Translations under genes and position numbers: made by a program
Notes under the pieces: generated by a model
What the model was told of the DNA's origin: nothing
The model's database searches: none
The model's input: only the letters and a program-made list of their open reading frames with translations
Assembly: GCA_963383645.1 (NCBI GenBank)
Contig: OY726569.1
Span: 74,431,635-74,495,634, forward strand
DNA: 64,000 nucleotides
Direction of reading: 5' to 3'
DNA from: Muscardinus avellanarius
Lineage: Eukaryota; Chordata; Mammalia; Rodentia; Gliridae
In this document: one piece after another, positions 1-9,933 of the stretch
How the letters are laid out: each line of letters opens with the position of its first letter
Position numbering within the stretch: the first letter of the stretch is position 1

Positions 1-534
1 AAAGAAAGTGATACCAAAGGGATCAACAATCTCTTCAAGGAAGTAATAGCAGAAAATTTTCCAAATATAGAGCAAGAGGTTGATACACAGATCCAGGAAA
101 CTTATAGAACTCCCTTTAGACAGGATCCGAGAAGAGGATCCCCACGCCACATAATTGTCAAAATGACCAATGTGGAAGCCAAGCAGAGAATCTTAAAGGC
201 AACAAAAACAAAGGGCCAAGTGACATTCAGAGGCAAACCAATTAGAATCACTCCAGACTTCCCAAACCAAGTCATGAGAGCCAGAAGGGCTTGGAGTAAC
301 ATATTCCAAACTCTGAAAGAAAACAACTTCCAGCCAAAAATTTCCTATCCAGCAAAACTTTCTATCAAATTAGATGGAGAAATAAGAAGCTTCCATGACA
401 AACAGAAACTGAAGGAATTTATGTCTTCAAAACCAGCGTTAGAGAAAATACTCAAAGAGATTAACTACAAAGAAGAAATAGGTAACACTCACCAGAACCA
501 GAGAAACAAGAGTTTCCATCCAACAGACAACTAA
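1..534 (+). CDS. L1 ORF1p-like protein, C-terminal part, open in the visible region
   Basis: The frame is open from base 1 to TAA at 532-534, giving 177 residues with no interruption. The start lies left of the window; the first ATG at 163 is internal and is not the real start. ORF1p is the RNA-binding chaperone that coats L1 RNA in the retrotransposition particle. The visible part covers most of the RRM (the SPRHIIVKMTNVEAKQRIL region) and the C-terminal domain with the family hallmark NFQPKISYPAKLS. Against copy 2 (33105 onward) I count four residue differences: D/E near the start, P/R, R/K and S/I near the end. Such low divergence points to a fairly recent common source. Whether the N-terminal half is intact cannot be seen. 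Confidence 0.8.
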   Translation, partial: KESDTKGINNLFKEVIAENFPNIEQEVDTQIQETYRTPFRQDPRRGSPRHIIVKMTNVEAKQRILKATKTKGQVTFRGKPIRITPDFPNQVMRARRAWSNIFQTLKENNFQPKISYPAKLSIKLDGEIRSFHDKQKLKEFMSSKPALEKILKEINYKEEIGNTHQNQRNKSFHPTDN

Positions 535-539
535 GATTG

Positions 540-1270
540 GTTATCTGTGGAGATTCATTATTTATGTTAGTCTTTTACCTATCTCTAAATTGTATTGTTT
601 GCCTTTATTGTTGTTAATTTTTAGGATTTCTAGTTGGAATATTAATATACCTTCAGATATAGCATTTGGAAATATTTTATCCAATTCTATTAGTAACTTT
701 TAACTCTGTTTACATTGTCTTTGGATATACAATATTTTCTTTTATTTTTTAGGGAGTTTGTATATTCTTCTGTTGCCTGTGCCATTGAAATCATATCCAA
801 GAAATCACTGCTAATTTCAATGTTGTGAGGTTTTATGACCCAGATTTTCTCCTAAAAGTTTATAGTCTTAAGATTTATATTTAGGTGTTTTATCTAGTTT
901 GAGTTAATACTTGTATGTGGGATTAGGTAAGGGTCCAATTTTATTCTTTTCCATGTAATTATTATTTTTCAACAATATTTAGTTAAAAGATTATTATTTC
1001 CACCACCAAATCTTCGTGGAAACCTTGTCAAAAATAACTTGACAATATAGGGAAGAAGTTAGCTCTAGGCTTGTATTTAACTCCAATGGTCTATATATCT
1101 GCCTTTAGAACAGTACTACACTGTTTCAATTATTGTAGCTTTATATGGTTTGAAATCAGAAAATATACATCTTCTAGCTTTGTTTTTGCTTCGAGATTGT
1201 TTTGGGTATCTAGAGTCCATATTCCATATCAGGATAGATTTTTTTCTGAAAAATAAATATATGATAGTTT
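540..1270 (-). mobile_element. Inverted L1 ORF2 3'-end segment inside the half-LINE
   Basis: Read on the minus strand this resembles the last quarter of L1 ORF2: a stretch like 'ctacaataattgaaacagtg...atatataaacc', then 'attaactcaaaatagataaaagacc', then '...gatttcttggatatgatttcaatggcac'. Frames carry stops. It is antisense to the ORF1 that precedes it and to the 3'UTR that follows. The left junction lies a few bases after the ORF1 stop and the right one near 1270, both shared with copy 2. Confidence 0.75.
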
Positions 1271-1624
1271 CACCTAAAAAAAAAGAAAAAAATATTCTCT
1301 GGTAAGAAAGAAAGCAAAAAGAAATATTGAAATGTTATCTTTAAGTCATCAAAAGCTTGGTATCAGACAAATGAAACTGTTATGTGAGATTATCATTTTT
1401 AATTTTGGATAAATTGCTATAATACTAGATGTCAACCACTAAGCCAAGCATGGGAGGGAGGGATGGGGAGAGAATGGGGTGGGGATCGGGTGGGGGCTGA
1501 CTGGGCGATGTGTGCATGTATGTCTACAAAAGTTTGTATCCCACTATGATGTATGAATACAGTGCACCAATAAAATAAAATTAAAAAAAAAAAAAAAAGA
1601 AAACAATTACCAATTTACCAAATG

Positions 1625-1768
1625 CTTTTTTTAAAAATTTTTGGAAACAGGGTCTCACTAGATTGATGAGAATCTACTTGCTGAGGCTGTCCTCGAACTT
1701 GTGATCCTCCTGTTTCAGCCTCCCAAGTACTGGGATTACAGGCGTATGTACGGCAATGCACCTGGCTA
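1625..1768 (-). mobile_element. 7SL-derived SINE (B1-like monomer)
   Basis: Antisense B1 body from gtttcc-type tail through 'cagcctcccaagtactgggattacaggcg' to 'gcacctggct'. No ID half is attached. Confidence 0.7.
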
Positions 1769-1935
1769 CCAAATACCTTTTTAAAGAAATGAAATGCCTT
1801 AGTTTGGGGGCATTGTAAATTTTGATGAAGAGAAAACTTAAATATGTAGTTTGTTCAAGGTAAAGGCAATACCATTTCAAATGTTGCCTCGTTTTCAGCT
1901 TTTCAATGCAAGACATTTTAAAAATACAGAGCTTA

Positions 1936-2073
1936 GAGCCTAGTACAATGGTATATGCCTACAATCCCAGCACTGGGGAAGTCAAGGCAAGAGGATCACT
2001 TGAGCCCAGGGGTTTGGGCCTGCCTGGGCAATATAATAAGACCCCATCTCAAAAAAAAAAAAAAAAAAAAAAA
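1936..2073 (+). mobile_element. Old 7SL-derived SINE monomer with poly(A)
   Basis: Contains 'tatgcctacaatcccagcactgg', 'gaggatcacttgagcccagg' and 'gaccccatctc' followed by A23 (2051-2073). It is closer to the ancestral B1/Alu-monomer text than to the squirrel dimer, so it is probably an early 7SL SINE. Confidence 0.7.
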
Positions 2074-2454
2074 GCGAGAAAGACAGGTACTAATATATAA
2101 TCATACCTGGGTACTTGCCACCTACCTTCAATATTTTGCCACATTTGCTTCAGATATTTTCCTCCATAGATAACCAGTATCCTAAGTTGATATGCAGCCT
2201 TCTGAGTTTCTATGTATTTCTACATACTTACACATATATTGCTAAGTAATATATTGTTTTTAGGTACTTAAAGATGTAGTTACCTTCCATAGCATCTTTT
2301 TCACTCATCATTGTTTTAAGATTTATAATGTTAATATGGTTATTTTACATACTGTGTAGCATTCCATTCGTTAATATATAGTTATAATATTACAGTTGTA
2401 TTTGTAATGATAACTTATGGCTATAAATTACAACTAAAATTATAATTAATTTCA

Positions 2455-2855
2455 ATGATATGGTATATCATCCTATTAATAAGAAAATATTTGAAATCAT
2501 TCTCTCATTGGTGGATCTGTAGGTGACTCCAGTTTTTCACTGTTACAAACAATGGTACAAGGAGCATCCTTGTACATGTGCCATATGCACATATACAGGA
2601 CTTTTTTGTATACTTCTAGTTAGTAGTGTTGCTGATTGTTGGAAATGTACAACCCTTAACCTTTTATATATTGCCAAAAAGCCCACCAAAGTACTTGAAC
2701 CAGTTTATACCACTACCAATATATTTATTTCCCCACATGCTTTGCAACAACTGGTATTTTTAAATACTGATTTTTTGCCAATCTGATGAACATGAAATGA
2801 AACTTTCCGTGGGACTTTAATTTTGTATTTCCTTGGTTATCTCCTCCAATATGTA
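2455..2855 (-). mobile_element. Ancient L1 fragment
   Basis: The + strand carries the antisense of an old L1 ORF2 end: 'aacaatggtacaaggagcat', 'ttgccaaaaagcccaccaaa', 'ccaatctgatgaacatgaaa'. It is strongly diverged. Confidence 0.5.
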
Positions 2856-2866
2856 GATATTTTAAC

Positions 2867-3042
2867 TTTTTTTGGTGCCGATATTGAACTTAGGGGCCTT
2901 CTTCTAAGCTATATCACCCCAATCCCTTTTTATTTTTTATTTCGAAACAGGGCCTTGCTAAGTTCCCGAGGCTGGCTCAAATCTCCTGTCTCCGCCTCCT
3001 GTCAGTATTGAGGTCATAAGTGAGAGCCACAGTACCTAGTGT
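2867..3042 (-). mobile_element. 7SL-ID dimer SINE, old copy
   Basis: Antisense ID half ('ggtgccgatattgaacttag') followed by the antisense 7SL half ending 'gagccacagtacctagtg'. Diverged copy without a clear target-site duplication. Confidence 0.65.
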
Positions 3043-3167
3043 TACTTTAATTTTTTCTCTGACAGTGGTTCTCAGTGGCCCTTGAGGTCCTTTCAGGGGA
3101 TTGATAGAAATAAAACTATTTTCATATTAAAACCAAGATACTATTTGCCTTTTTTCCCACTCATTCT

Positions 3168-3374
3168 CCCCCCCCCCTTTCGGTACTGGGATGGAACCCA
3201 GGGGCATTCTACCTCTGAGCTACACCCCCAGCCCTATTTTTTATTTTTTATTTTGAAACAGGGTCTCACTGAGTTGCAGAGGGCCTAAGTAGCTGAGGCT
3301 GTCTGCGAACCCGTTTTCTCCTGTCTCAGCCTCCCAAATGCTGGGATTACAAGCGTGTGCCACCACGGCTGGCT
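3168..3374 (-). mobile_element. 7SL-ID dimer SINE with 11-bp TSD
   Basis: Complete antisense dimer from 'ggtactgggatggaaccc' to 'ccaccacggctgg'. It is flanked by the direct repeat ccactcattct at 3157-3167 and 3375-3385. Confidence 0.85.
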
Positions 3375-3565
3375 CCACTCATTCTTTCATGAGTATATAG
3401 TTTAATTTACAGAGGCTACATGATATGTCAAGACTAGGGTTTGCTATTGTTTTTATATGAATTTATAAATATTTTAAAACTTTAGTTCTATTTAGAAATA
3501 CTGTAGTATCAATAGATGTAAGACAAACAAATTTCTTTGGTGGTTCTTAAATTTTATTTTCACAC

Positions 3566-3707
3566 ACTGTAATCCCACTACTTGGGAAGCTGAGACAGGA
3601 TTATAGAGTCACAGCCAGCCTCAGCAACTTAATGAGACCCTGTTTCCAAATAAAAATTAAATAGAACTGGGGTTGTTCAGAAGTAAAATACCCCTGATTC
3701 AATCCCT

Positions 3708-3751
<44 letters not shown>
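3566..3751 (+). mobile_element. Truncated 7SL-ID SINE ending in a (CA)20 tract
   Basis: The 5' end is missing; the body starts at 'ctgtaatcccactacttggg', continues through the ID half and passes directly from 'caatccctaataac' into a CA repeat at 3712-3751. Confidence 0.7.
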
Positions 3752-3754
<3 letters not shown>

Positions 3755-3771
3755 AAAGAGAGAGGCACAGG

Positions 3772-3945
3772 GGCTTACTATGTAGCCCAGGGTGGCCTTG
3801 AACTGCTGGGCTCAAGTGTTCTTCCTGCCTTAGCTGTTGCTTCTTTTTTTTTTTTTTTTTTTTTTTTAAAGTACTGGGGTTGGAAACCAGGGGCATTCTA
3901 CCTCCAAGCTATGCCCCAGCCCTATTTTTTATTCTTTATTCTCTC
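3772..3945 (-). mobile_element. B1-like fragment plus antisense ID half with long poly(T)
   Basis: 3772-3842 resembles an antisense B1 monomer ('actatgtagcccagggtggcc'). 3843-3945 is a T-rich tail and antisense ID half ('gtactggggttggaaacc' to 'atgccccagcccta'). Confidence 0.6.
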
Positions 3946-4111
3946 TCTCACTCACTCACACACAGCAGTGCAGCGTGCTGGGGATTTTAATAATTTTTAT
4001 TTGTTTAAAGAAACCTGAGACAAAACTATGAGAACCACTGCTGCTTTACAGTATTAATTTTGTTAATACTTTTTCCCTTTTTTTTTGGTCTTGTTTAAAA
4101 CATTCTTCCCA

Positions 4112-4498
4112 CTGTGGGTGATGGCACACACCTGTAATCCTAGAACTTGGGACAGGAGGATCAGATTCAGGGGGGGCCTCGGCAATTTAGTGAGTCCCTC
4201 AGCAACTTAGGGAGACACTATTTTAAAATAAAAACTAGCCGGGCGTGGTGGTGCACGCTTGTAATTCCTGCACTTGGGAGGCGGAGACAGGAGGATCGCA
4301 CAGGTTCCAAGCTTAAGAGACCCTGTTTCCAAATAAAAAGTAGAAAATAGGTCTGGGAGTGGTGTAGCCCAGAGGTAGAAGGGTTTCCAGGAATCCCAGT
4401 ACCATCACAAAATAAATGAATAAAATAAAATAAAAACTAAAAAGAGCTGGGGGTATAACTCAGAGGTATAATGCCCCAGGATTCAGTCCCCAGTACAA
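4112..4498 (+). mobile_element. 7SL-ID SINE interrupted by a younger SINE in its linker
   Basis: The outer 7SL half runs 4112-4237 and the outer ID half resumes at about 4440-4498 ('agagctgggggtataactcag'). Between them lies a complete younger dimer at 4238-4426, flanked by aaaataaaaacta at 4225-4237 and 4427-4439. Confidence 0.8.
4238..4426 (+). mobile_element. Nested young 7SL-ID SINE
   Basis: Starts gccgggcgtggtggtgcacg, has the young linker and the ID variant 'ggtctgggagtggtgtagcccagagg'. The 13-bp TSD shows that it landed in the A-rich linker of the older SINE. Confidence 0.85.
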
Positions 4499-4711
4499 AA
4501 AATATATATATATATTTCCTATCTAAACTTCATAAAGATGGGCTCTTATATTTTGTTTGACAGTTTTGAAATGTACTTTTATGGTTGTTACCTGTCATTT
4601 CCCAGGCCCTTCAGCCACTAAGGTAGGGGTGTGTGTGTGTATGTGTGGTGTGTGTGCTGGGAATTGAACCCAAGGCCTTACATCCCTAGTCCAATAATGG
4701 AATGTACTTTT

Positions 4712-4915
4712 TTTTTTTTTTGGTGGTGGTGGTGGTACTGGGGTTCCTGGAAGCCCTTCTACCTCCGGGCTACACTCCCAGACCTATTTTTACATTTTCA
4801 TTTTGGAAACAGGGTCTCCTAAGCCAGCGCGCGCGGCTGGCTTCAAACCTGCGCGGTCCTCCTGTCTCCGCCTCCCAAGCGCGGGGATTACAAGCGTGCG
4901 CCACCACGCCCGGCC
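4712..4915 (-). mobile_element. Young CpG-rich 7SL-ID SINE with 14-bp TSD
   Basis: Antisense dimer with intact CpGs ('agccagcgcgcgcggctggc', 'gtgcgccaccacgcccggc'). It is flanked by tggaatgtactttt at 4698-4711 and 4916-4929. Confidence 0.88.
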
Positions 4916-5019
4916 TGGAATGTACTTTTATGGTTGTTACCTGTCATTTCCCAGGCCCTTCAGCCACTAAGGTGTGTGTGTGTGTGAGGGGGCGGGGGGC
5001 GGAGAGAGGTGGGAGGGAG

Positions 5020-5078
<59 letters not shown>
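5020..5078 (+). repeat. (TG)n microsatellite
   Basis: Nearly pure TG tract adjoining the antisense ID end 'ctgggaattgaaccc'. It is followed by an ID-like remnant to 5122. Confidence 0.9.
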
Positions 5079-5081
<3 letters not shown>

Positions 5082-5351
5082 GGAATTGAACCCAAGACCT
5101 TACTTCCTTAGTCCAGTAATGGTTTCTTTTTAAAAATTTTATACCTTCTCAGAAACACTTGTATAGTCTGAATCGAATATTTTCTATTACCTGTCCACAT
5201 AATAGAATTTTTATTTTTGTGTGTGTGTGTGGAATGGGAATAGGGTAGGCCACCTTCTCCAGACCCCCTTTGTTAAGGGGAATCTCCTAGCATTTTGCAG
5301 ACAGCAGTTTCTTCTAGAGGTGGTCCACACTCTCATTTTGGATTGGGTTTT

Positions 5352-5562
5352 TTGTGTGTGTGTGGTACTGGGGGTGAAACCCAGGAGTTTTCTACCTCCA
5401 GGCTATACTCCTAGACCTATTTTATATTTTATTTGGAAACAGGGTCTCACTTAAGTTGCTGAGAGCCTCACTAAGTAGCTGAGGCTGGCTTCAAACCTGG
5501 GCAATCCTCCTGTCTCAGCCTCCCAAGCATGGGAATTACAACTGTGCGCCACTACGCCCGGC
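5352..5562 (-). mobile_element. 7SL-ID dimer SINE
   Basis: Antisense dimer 'ggtactgggggtgaaaccc' to 'ccactacgcccggc'. Flanking text ctcattttggat occurs on both sides (near 5333 and 5572), consistent with a TSD. Confidence 0.8.
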
Positions 5563-6540
5563 TTACACATTCTCATTTTGGATGCTTGGGTTCATTGGTT
5601 TTGTAACTTGCTGTCTGGAGGCCCAGAACCTACCGGTGACAGTGATTCTAGAATCAAACCCCCAGTTCCCACTGTGCACTTGAGTTTCTTTAGAGGCAAC
5701 CGTATTTTTATTCCTGGTACTTTTTCTACTGGTGTTCGGAGCCAGTCAGCCAGCTGCAGTTGAAGATATAAGTGGCCCCCTCCAAGCAAAAAAATACCAT
5801 TGCTGACATCTGAGATCTCATCGTTTATTTTGTTGATTTATTTTCCTGTGTCCAGTGCCTTCTCCATTCCTCTCTTTACAAATCTGCCTTCATCATGTTA
5901 CCAGAGTAACTTACAGAGCACACCCAGGTCTCCCTGTACGACTTGCAGAAGGTCACAGCATGCCTTCCTCTGTGCTGTCAGTCTTCCCTGCACCACTTTC
6001 CCTGTCCTGTCTTCTGTCCTAATCTTTTCAGGCATCTCATTCTCCCCTTCATCCACCATGACCTTGCTTTGGTCCCTCCAACTTCAGTGTTGCTCCCTGA
6101 TTGTTGGGAGCTCTTTTATTTCCTCTTAGACCCCACTCAACAAATATGAATTCTGAGAGGATGATAACTAAGTCTTTTCACCAACTCATCCTTTCCAGTT
6201 ATGATGAAGCCTCAGAGTTAATTTCTGTGAATCTTTGTTTTACTTGTGGCTTTTTTAGAGGAAGAAAGTTGATATCTCAGTTCCTTCTCCATAAATTCTA
6301 TAAAGACTGGCCCCTGTCATTTTGCAGTCCAGTTCTTTAGTAACTGTAAGAGAAGTGGATTTCTTTTTGTGTTCAAGGAGCTGATATAGAAATCCTAATA
6401 AATTGTTTCCCAACATATCTTGCCCTCGGGCAGAGAATGCATTGAATAGAGGCAGAAAACAATCTACCCCTTCCCCACCACCAATTCACTTATTGTTCAC
6501 TTAGAAAAATCATAAATTGGCATCTGGCATATTTTAAAAG
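5563..6540. other. Intron sequence without recognised gene
   Basis: No exon-like sequence with splice signals was found. 5845-6130 is C/T-rich with text like 'tctccattcctctctttac' and may be old L2 debris; I cannot name it firmly. Confidence 0.4.
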
Positions 6541-6990
6541 TAGTGCACGGAGGATCGTGGTTCACGGACAGCCTCAGCTACTTAGTGAGGCCCTTTGCAA
6601 TTTAGTGAGACCCTGTTTCAAAATAAAGAATAAAGCCAGGTATGGTGGTGCACACTTGTAATCCCAGCATTCTGGAGGCTGAGACAAGAGGATCGTGGTT
6701 TGCGGACAGCCTCAGCTGCTTAGTGAGGCCCTTTGCAACTCAGGAGACCCTGTTTCAAAAGTAAAAAGACTGAAGCCGGGCGTGGTGGCGCATGCTTGTA
6801 ATCCCAGCATTGGGGAGGCTGAGACTAGAGGATCACGGTTCGCGGACAGCCTCAGCTACTTAGTAAGGCTCTCTGCAACTCAGTGAGACCTGGTTTCAAA
6901 ATAAACAATAAAAAAGTAGGGCAGGGGGTGTAGCTCGGAGGTTGAATGCCCCTGGGTTCCATCCCCAGTACCACATTAAAAAAAAAAAAA
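6541..6990 (+). mobile_element. Three 7SL halves in a row ending in one ID half
   Basis: Three successive 7SL-type bodies (about 6541-6630, 6631-6770, 6775-6905) each end in 'ctgtttcaaaa' and an A-rich linker. Only the last is followed by an ID half ('gggtgtagctcggaggttgaatg') and poly(A) to 6990. Confidence 0.75.
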
Positions 6991-7177
6991 AAAGGAATAA
7001 AATGGGTTTGGGCGTATAGCGCGAAGATAGAATGCTTCAGGGTTTAATATATCCTAGTTGTCTCCCAGCATATTTTGCCTGCAGGGAGAAAATATAGTTA
7101 AAATAGATGGGAGAAAACAAATTATATAATCAAAACAAATGTATAAAACACAAAATTAACACCTCCCTCCCCCCCCT

Positions 7178-7371
7178 TTTTTTTGGTGGTACTGGGAGTG
7201 GAACCCAGAAGCTTTCTACAACTCCGGGCTATACTCCCAGACCTTTTTTATATTTTATTTGGAAACAGGGTCTCGCTAAGTTGCTGAAAGCCTCACTAAG
7301 TAGCTGAGGCTGGGTTTGAACCCAAGCGATCCAAGCGCAGGGATTACAAGCATGCACCACCATGCCTAGCT
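7178..7371 (-). mobile_element. 7SL-ID dimer SINE with internal deletion
   Basis: Antisense 'ggtggtactgggagtggaacc' to 'gcaccaccatgcctagct'. Most of the 'cctcctgtctcagcctccc' block is missing. Confidence 0.75.
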
Positions 7372-7440
7372 ACCTCCCCCCATTTTTAAAAGTGATTTTA
7401 CCATCTTCCAAAGGAGTCACTGCTTTTTCCTTTTTTTTTT

Positions 7441-7443
7441 TGC

Positions 7444-7474
<31 letters not shown>

Positions 7475-7540
7475 TGCAATATATATACAATATACATATA
7501 TATGTGTGTGTGCATATATATATACAATATATATATTTGC
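7441..7540 (+). repeat. AT/TG-rich microsatellite
   Basis: Alternating TA and CA/TG runs (tatatata, cacacaca, tgtgtgtg). It separates two SINE remnants. Confidence 0.85.
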
Positions 7541-7549
7541 CTATTTATT

Positions 7550-7625
7550 TTGTGGTAGTGAGGATTGAACACAGCCTCAGGTATAGTAGGCAAGCTCTGT
7601 ACCACTGAGTTACATTTACAGCCCT
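7550..7625 (-). mobile_element. Single ID SINE
   Basis: Antisense ID text 'gtaggcaagctctgtaccactgagtta' retains the original ID anticodon-region layout that the dimer SINE has lost, so it is an older stand-alone ID. Confidence 0.65.
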
Positions 7626-7671
7626 ATACAGTTTTTTTGTTTGTTTGCTTTTGTTTTTTGTGGTTGTTGTT

Positions 7672-7869
7672 GTTGCAGTACTAGGGATGGGAACCAGGGG
7701 CATTCTACCTCCAAGCTATACCTCCAGCCCTGTTTTTTATTTATTTGTAAACAGTATCTCACTGAGTTATAAAGGGCTTCACTAAGTAGCTGAGGCTGGC
7801 TGAGAACTGATTCTCCTGTCTCAGCCTCCCAAATGCTGACATTACAAGCTTGAGCCATCATACCCAGCT
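7672..7869 (-). mobile_element. 7SL-ID dimer SINE
   Basis: Antisense 'gcagtactagggatgggaacc' to 'gccatcatacccagct'. Moderately diverged. Confidence 0.8.
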
Positions 7870-8491
7870 ATGCAGTTGTTTTTAAATAGCAAGTGCTTTG
7901 ATGTATCTAAAATATGTACTTACTCCCACCCAGCTTTTTGGATCCCATTTATTGTTTAAGGTATGTAAAAGAGGAAGAGGAAATAGGGGCTAGACTCTCA
8001 GGCATGTTGGTCACTATCAAATGTAGTGTCTGATGGAGCCTGGGACTATGAAAGCTGAGCTGAGTTCTACATCTGGCCATAGGAGCTGCCTGCTTCTCCT
8101 GCAGTGCCTGTCCCTGTTCCAACACAACCAGCAGGCCTAGATAAGAAGGGCCTGGATGTCAGTTCTTTTCTGTCTGCCCTAGCATGGAAGCTGTTCTGCT
8201 TGTTTTCCAAGAAGCTTTTTTGTACTTGGGGAATTTTTTCTTTCCTCTTATGAGAAGTTGCTTCATCATTTCCCAAAAGTATACCGCACCTCTTGTTTAA
8301 ACAGTGTGCCCTTTAAGTGCTCTGGAGCCTGCAGCGGGGGTGTTGTGAAATCCTTTGTTTGATGCTTTGATGCAAGCTGGAATGCCGGCTTTCTGTAGGC
8401 AGAAGTCTGAGTTTGCCAGGACTGGGTCAGAAGTGGAATGTCGGGAGGAGAGACTCCCTGGGAAGCAAGTGCTATGGTCTTTTCTTTTTTC

Positions 8492-8703
8492 TTTTTTTTT
8501 TTTTTGCGGTACTGAGGGTAGGACCCAGGGTCATTCTACCTCTGAGCTACACCCCCAGCCCTATTTTTTTTTTTTTTTTTGAAACAGGGTCTCACTGAGT
8601 TGCAGAGGGCCTCACTAAGAAGCTGCGGCTGGCCACGAACCATAATCTTCCTGTGGCAGCCTCCCAAATGCTGGGATTACAAGTTTGTGCCACCACGCCC
8701 AGC
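8492..8703 (-). mobile_element. 7SL-ID dimer SINE with poly(T) 5' side
   Basis: Antisense dimer after a T14 tail, 'gcggtactgagggtaggac' to 'gccaccacgcccagc'. The linker is expanded to T16 at 8566-8581. Confidence 0.85.
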
Positions 8704-9731
8704 TTTATGTTATGTTATGAGTGTCCCAGCACTTCTAAATGCAAACTTTATCAGGCATTTGTCTAGTGCCTTAAATGTACCCAGGATGGTGAGGGTGGGT
8801 GCTCTATCCTTTTGGTATTCTGAAAAGGCAAGACCTGTTCACATTTAGAAACAGCGAATGAATATAATGATATGTAACTGTGCTAAGTTGTATAGACATG
8901 AATGTTTTAGTTCAGAAAGGGAGTAGATTCGTATAGTAAGATAAGATCCACCCTTGAATTTGGGTTGGGTTTGAGTTGATGGAGAAAAAAATAGAGGATA
9001 TTGGGGGAGAGTGAAGAACAGGAGTTGAGAAGAGCCAGAGGACTGACTAAGGCCTTGATAATGGATGAGCGATGCCCTTGGGCTAGCCTTGTGGGACTGG
9101 ATTGGAGAAATGGAACAAACCAGTGTGACTTGCATATGTAACAGAAGTACTGAAGTCTGCAGAAATAAACTGATAGCCATTGGGAGATTCCAGAAAGAAA
9201 GTATCATGAGGAAAAATGTATTGGGGGGAATTAGCCTATAAGGGTAAACTAGAGTCTGCCCCCAGGTAGGCAATAGAAGGGGGACCATCTCTTTCTTAGC
9301 TTGGAAGGTAGACGTGCAGTTAGGCACTGGGAATGAAGAGTGCCTGGTGAAGGCTGCTGCTCATGTCTTTTGTCTTGAGTGAGCATGGTCCCACAGTGGT
9401 GGTGCCAGTTCCCTGGGCAGGACCCAGCCTCCTGAGGCCGTGGTTGTTGATGGTTGAGTAGGATCAGTTTTGGGGAACAACCGTAACTAAAGCTGTGACC
9501 AAGGTTCTGCTCAAAGTAGGGATGGCCTCTGGTGGCCGCCTCCTGGGATCTGGCATACATGGCTCTTGTGGTATGAGATAGATCCGGGCTTGCTGTCAGG
9601 CCCTCCTGACTCAGCAGCAGCAGAAGAGTGCCATTTTTTCACATCCCAGCTGGCTTTGGGGGACATTATCTTCTCTATGCTATGGTCCCCCTTAAATTTT
9701 TATTTATTTGTATTTATTTATTTATTCATTT
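8704..9731. other. Unique intron sequence
   Basis: No coding exon, SINE or clear old repeat recognised. The reading frames here lack splice-flanked conserved content. Confidence 0.4.
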
Positions 9732-9933
9732 TTGCGGTACTGGGAACAGGACCCAGGGGCATTCTACCTCCAAGCTACAACCCTAGCCCTATTTTTTATT
9801 CTTTATTTTTTGAAACAGGGTTTCATTGAGTTGCAAAGGTCCTCACTAAGTAGCAGAGGCTGTCTTCAAACCGCGATCCTCCTATCTCAGCCTCCCAAAT
9901 GCTGAGATTTCAAGCATGTGCCACCACGCTGGC
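9732..9933 (-). mobile_element. 7SL-ID dimer SINE
   Basis: Antisense 'gcggtactgggaacaggacc' to 'gtgccaccacgctggc', preceded by a TTTA/TTTG-type tail (9700-9731). Confidence 0.8.

Larger units (their letters stand above)
1..1600 (+). mobile_element. L1-derived half-LINE, copy 1 (left end cut by window)
   Basis: The visible order is the L1 ORF1 C-terminal half (1-534), a segment matching the L1 ORF2 3' end but in the opposite direction (about 540-1270), then an L1-type 3'UTR with a G-rich tract (about 1450-1500), the end gtgcaccaataaaataaaa, and a poly(A) near 1582-1600. ORF2 reverse-transcriptase sequence is absent. The same arrangement and junctions occur in the copy at 31975-34818. The 5' part lies outside the window, so no target-site duplication can be checked. 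It lies in the sense direction in the upstream intron of SUSD6. Confidence 0.85.
4570..5122 (+). repeat. Tandem duplication (about 130-200 bp unit) split by a SINE
   Basis: The stretch beginning gtacttttatggttgttacc and running through 'cccttcagccactaaggt', a TG tract and 'ctgggaattgaacccaag' occurs twice, at about 4573-4697 and 4922-5122. A young SINE (4712-4915) sits at the join. Confidence 0.8.

Noticed and set aside
163..534. ORF1 fragment starting at ATG 163 as a separate small gene
   Set aside because: The frame is open from base 1 and the upstream residues match ORF1p, so this ATG is internal.
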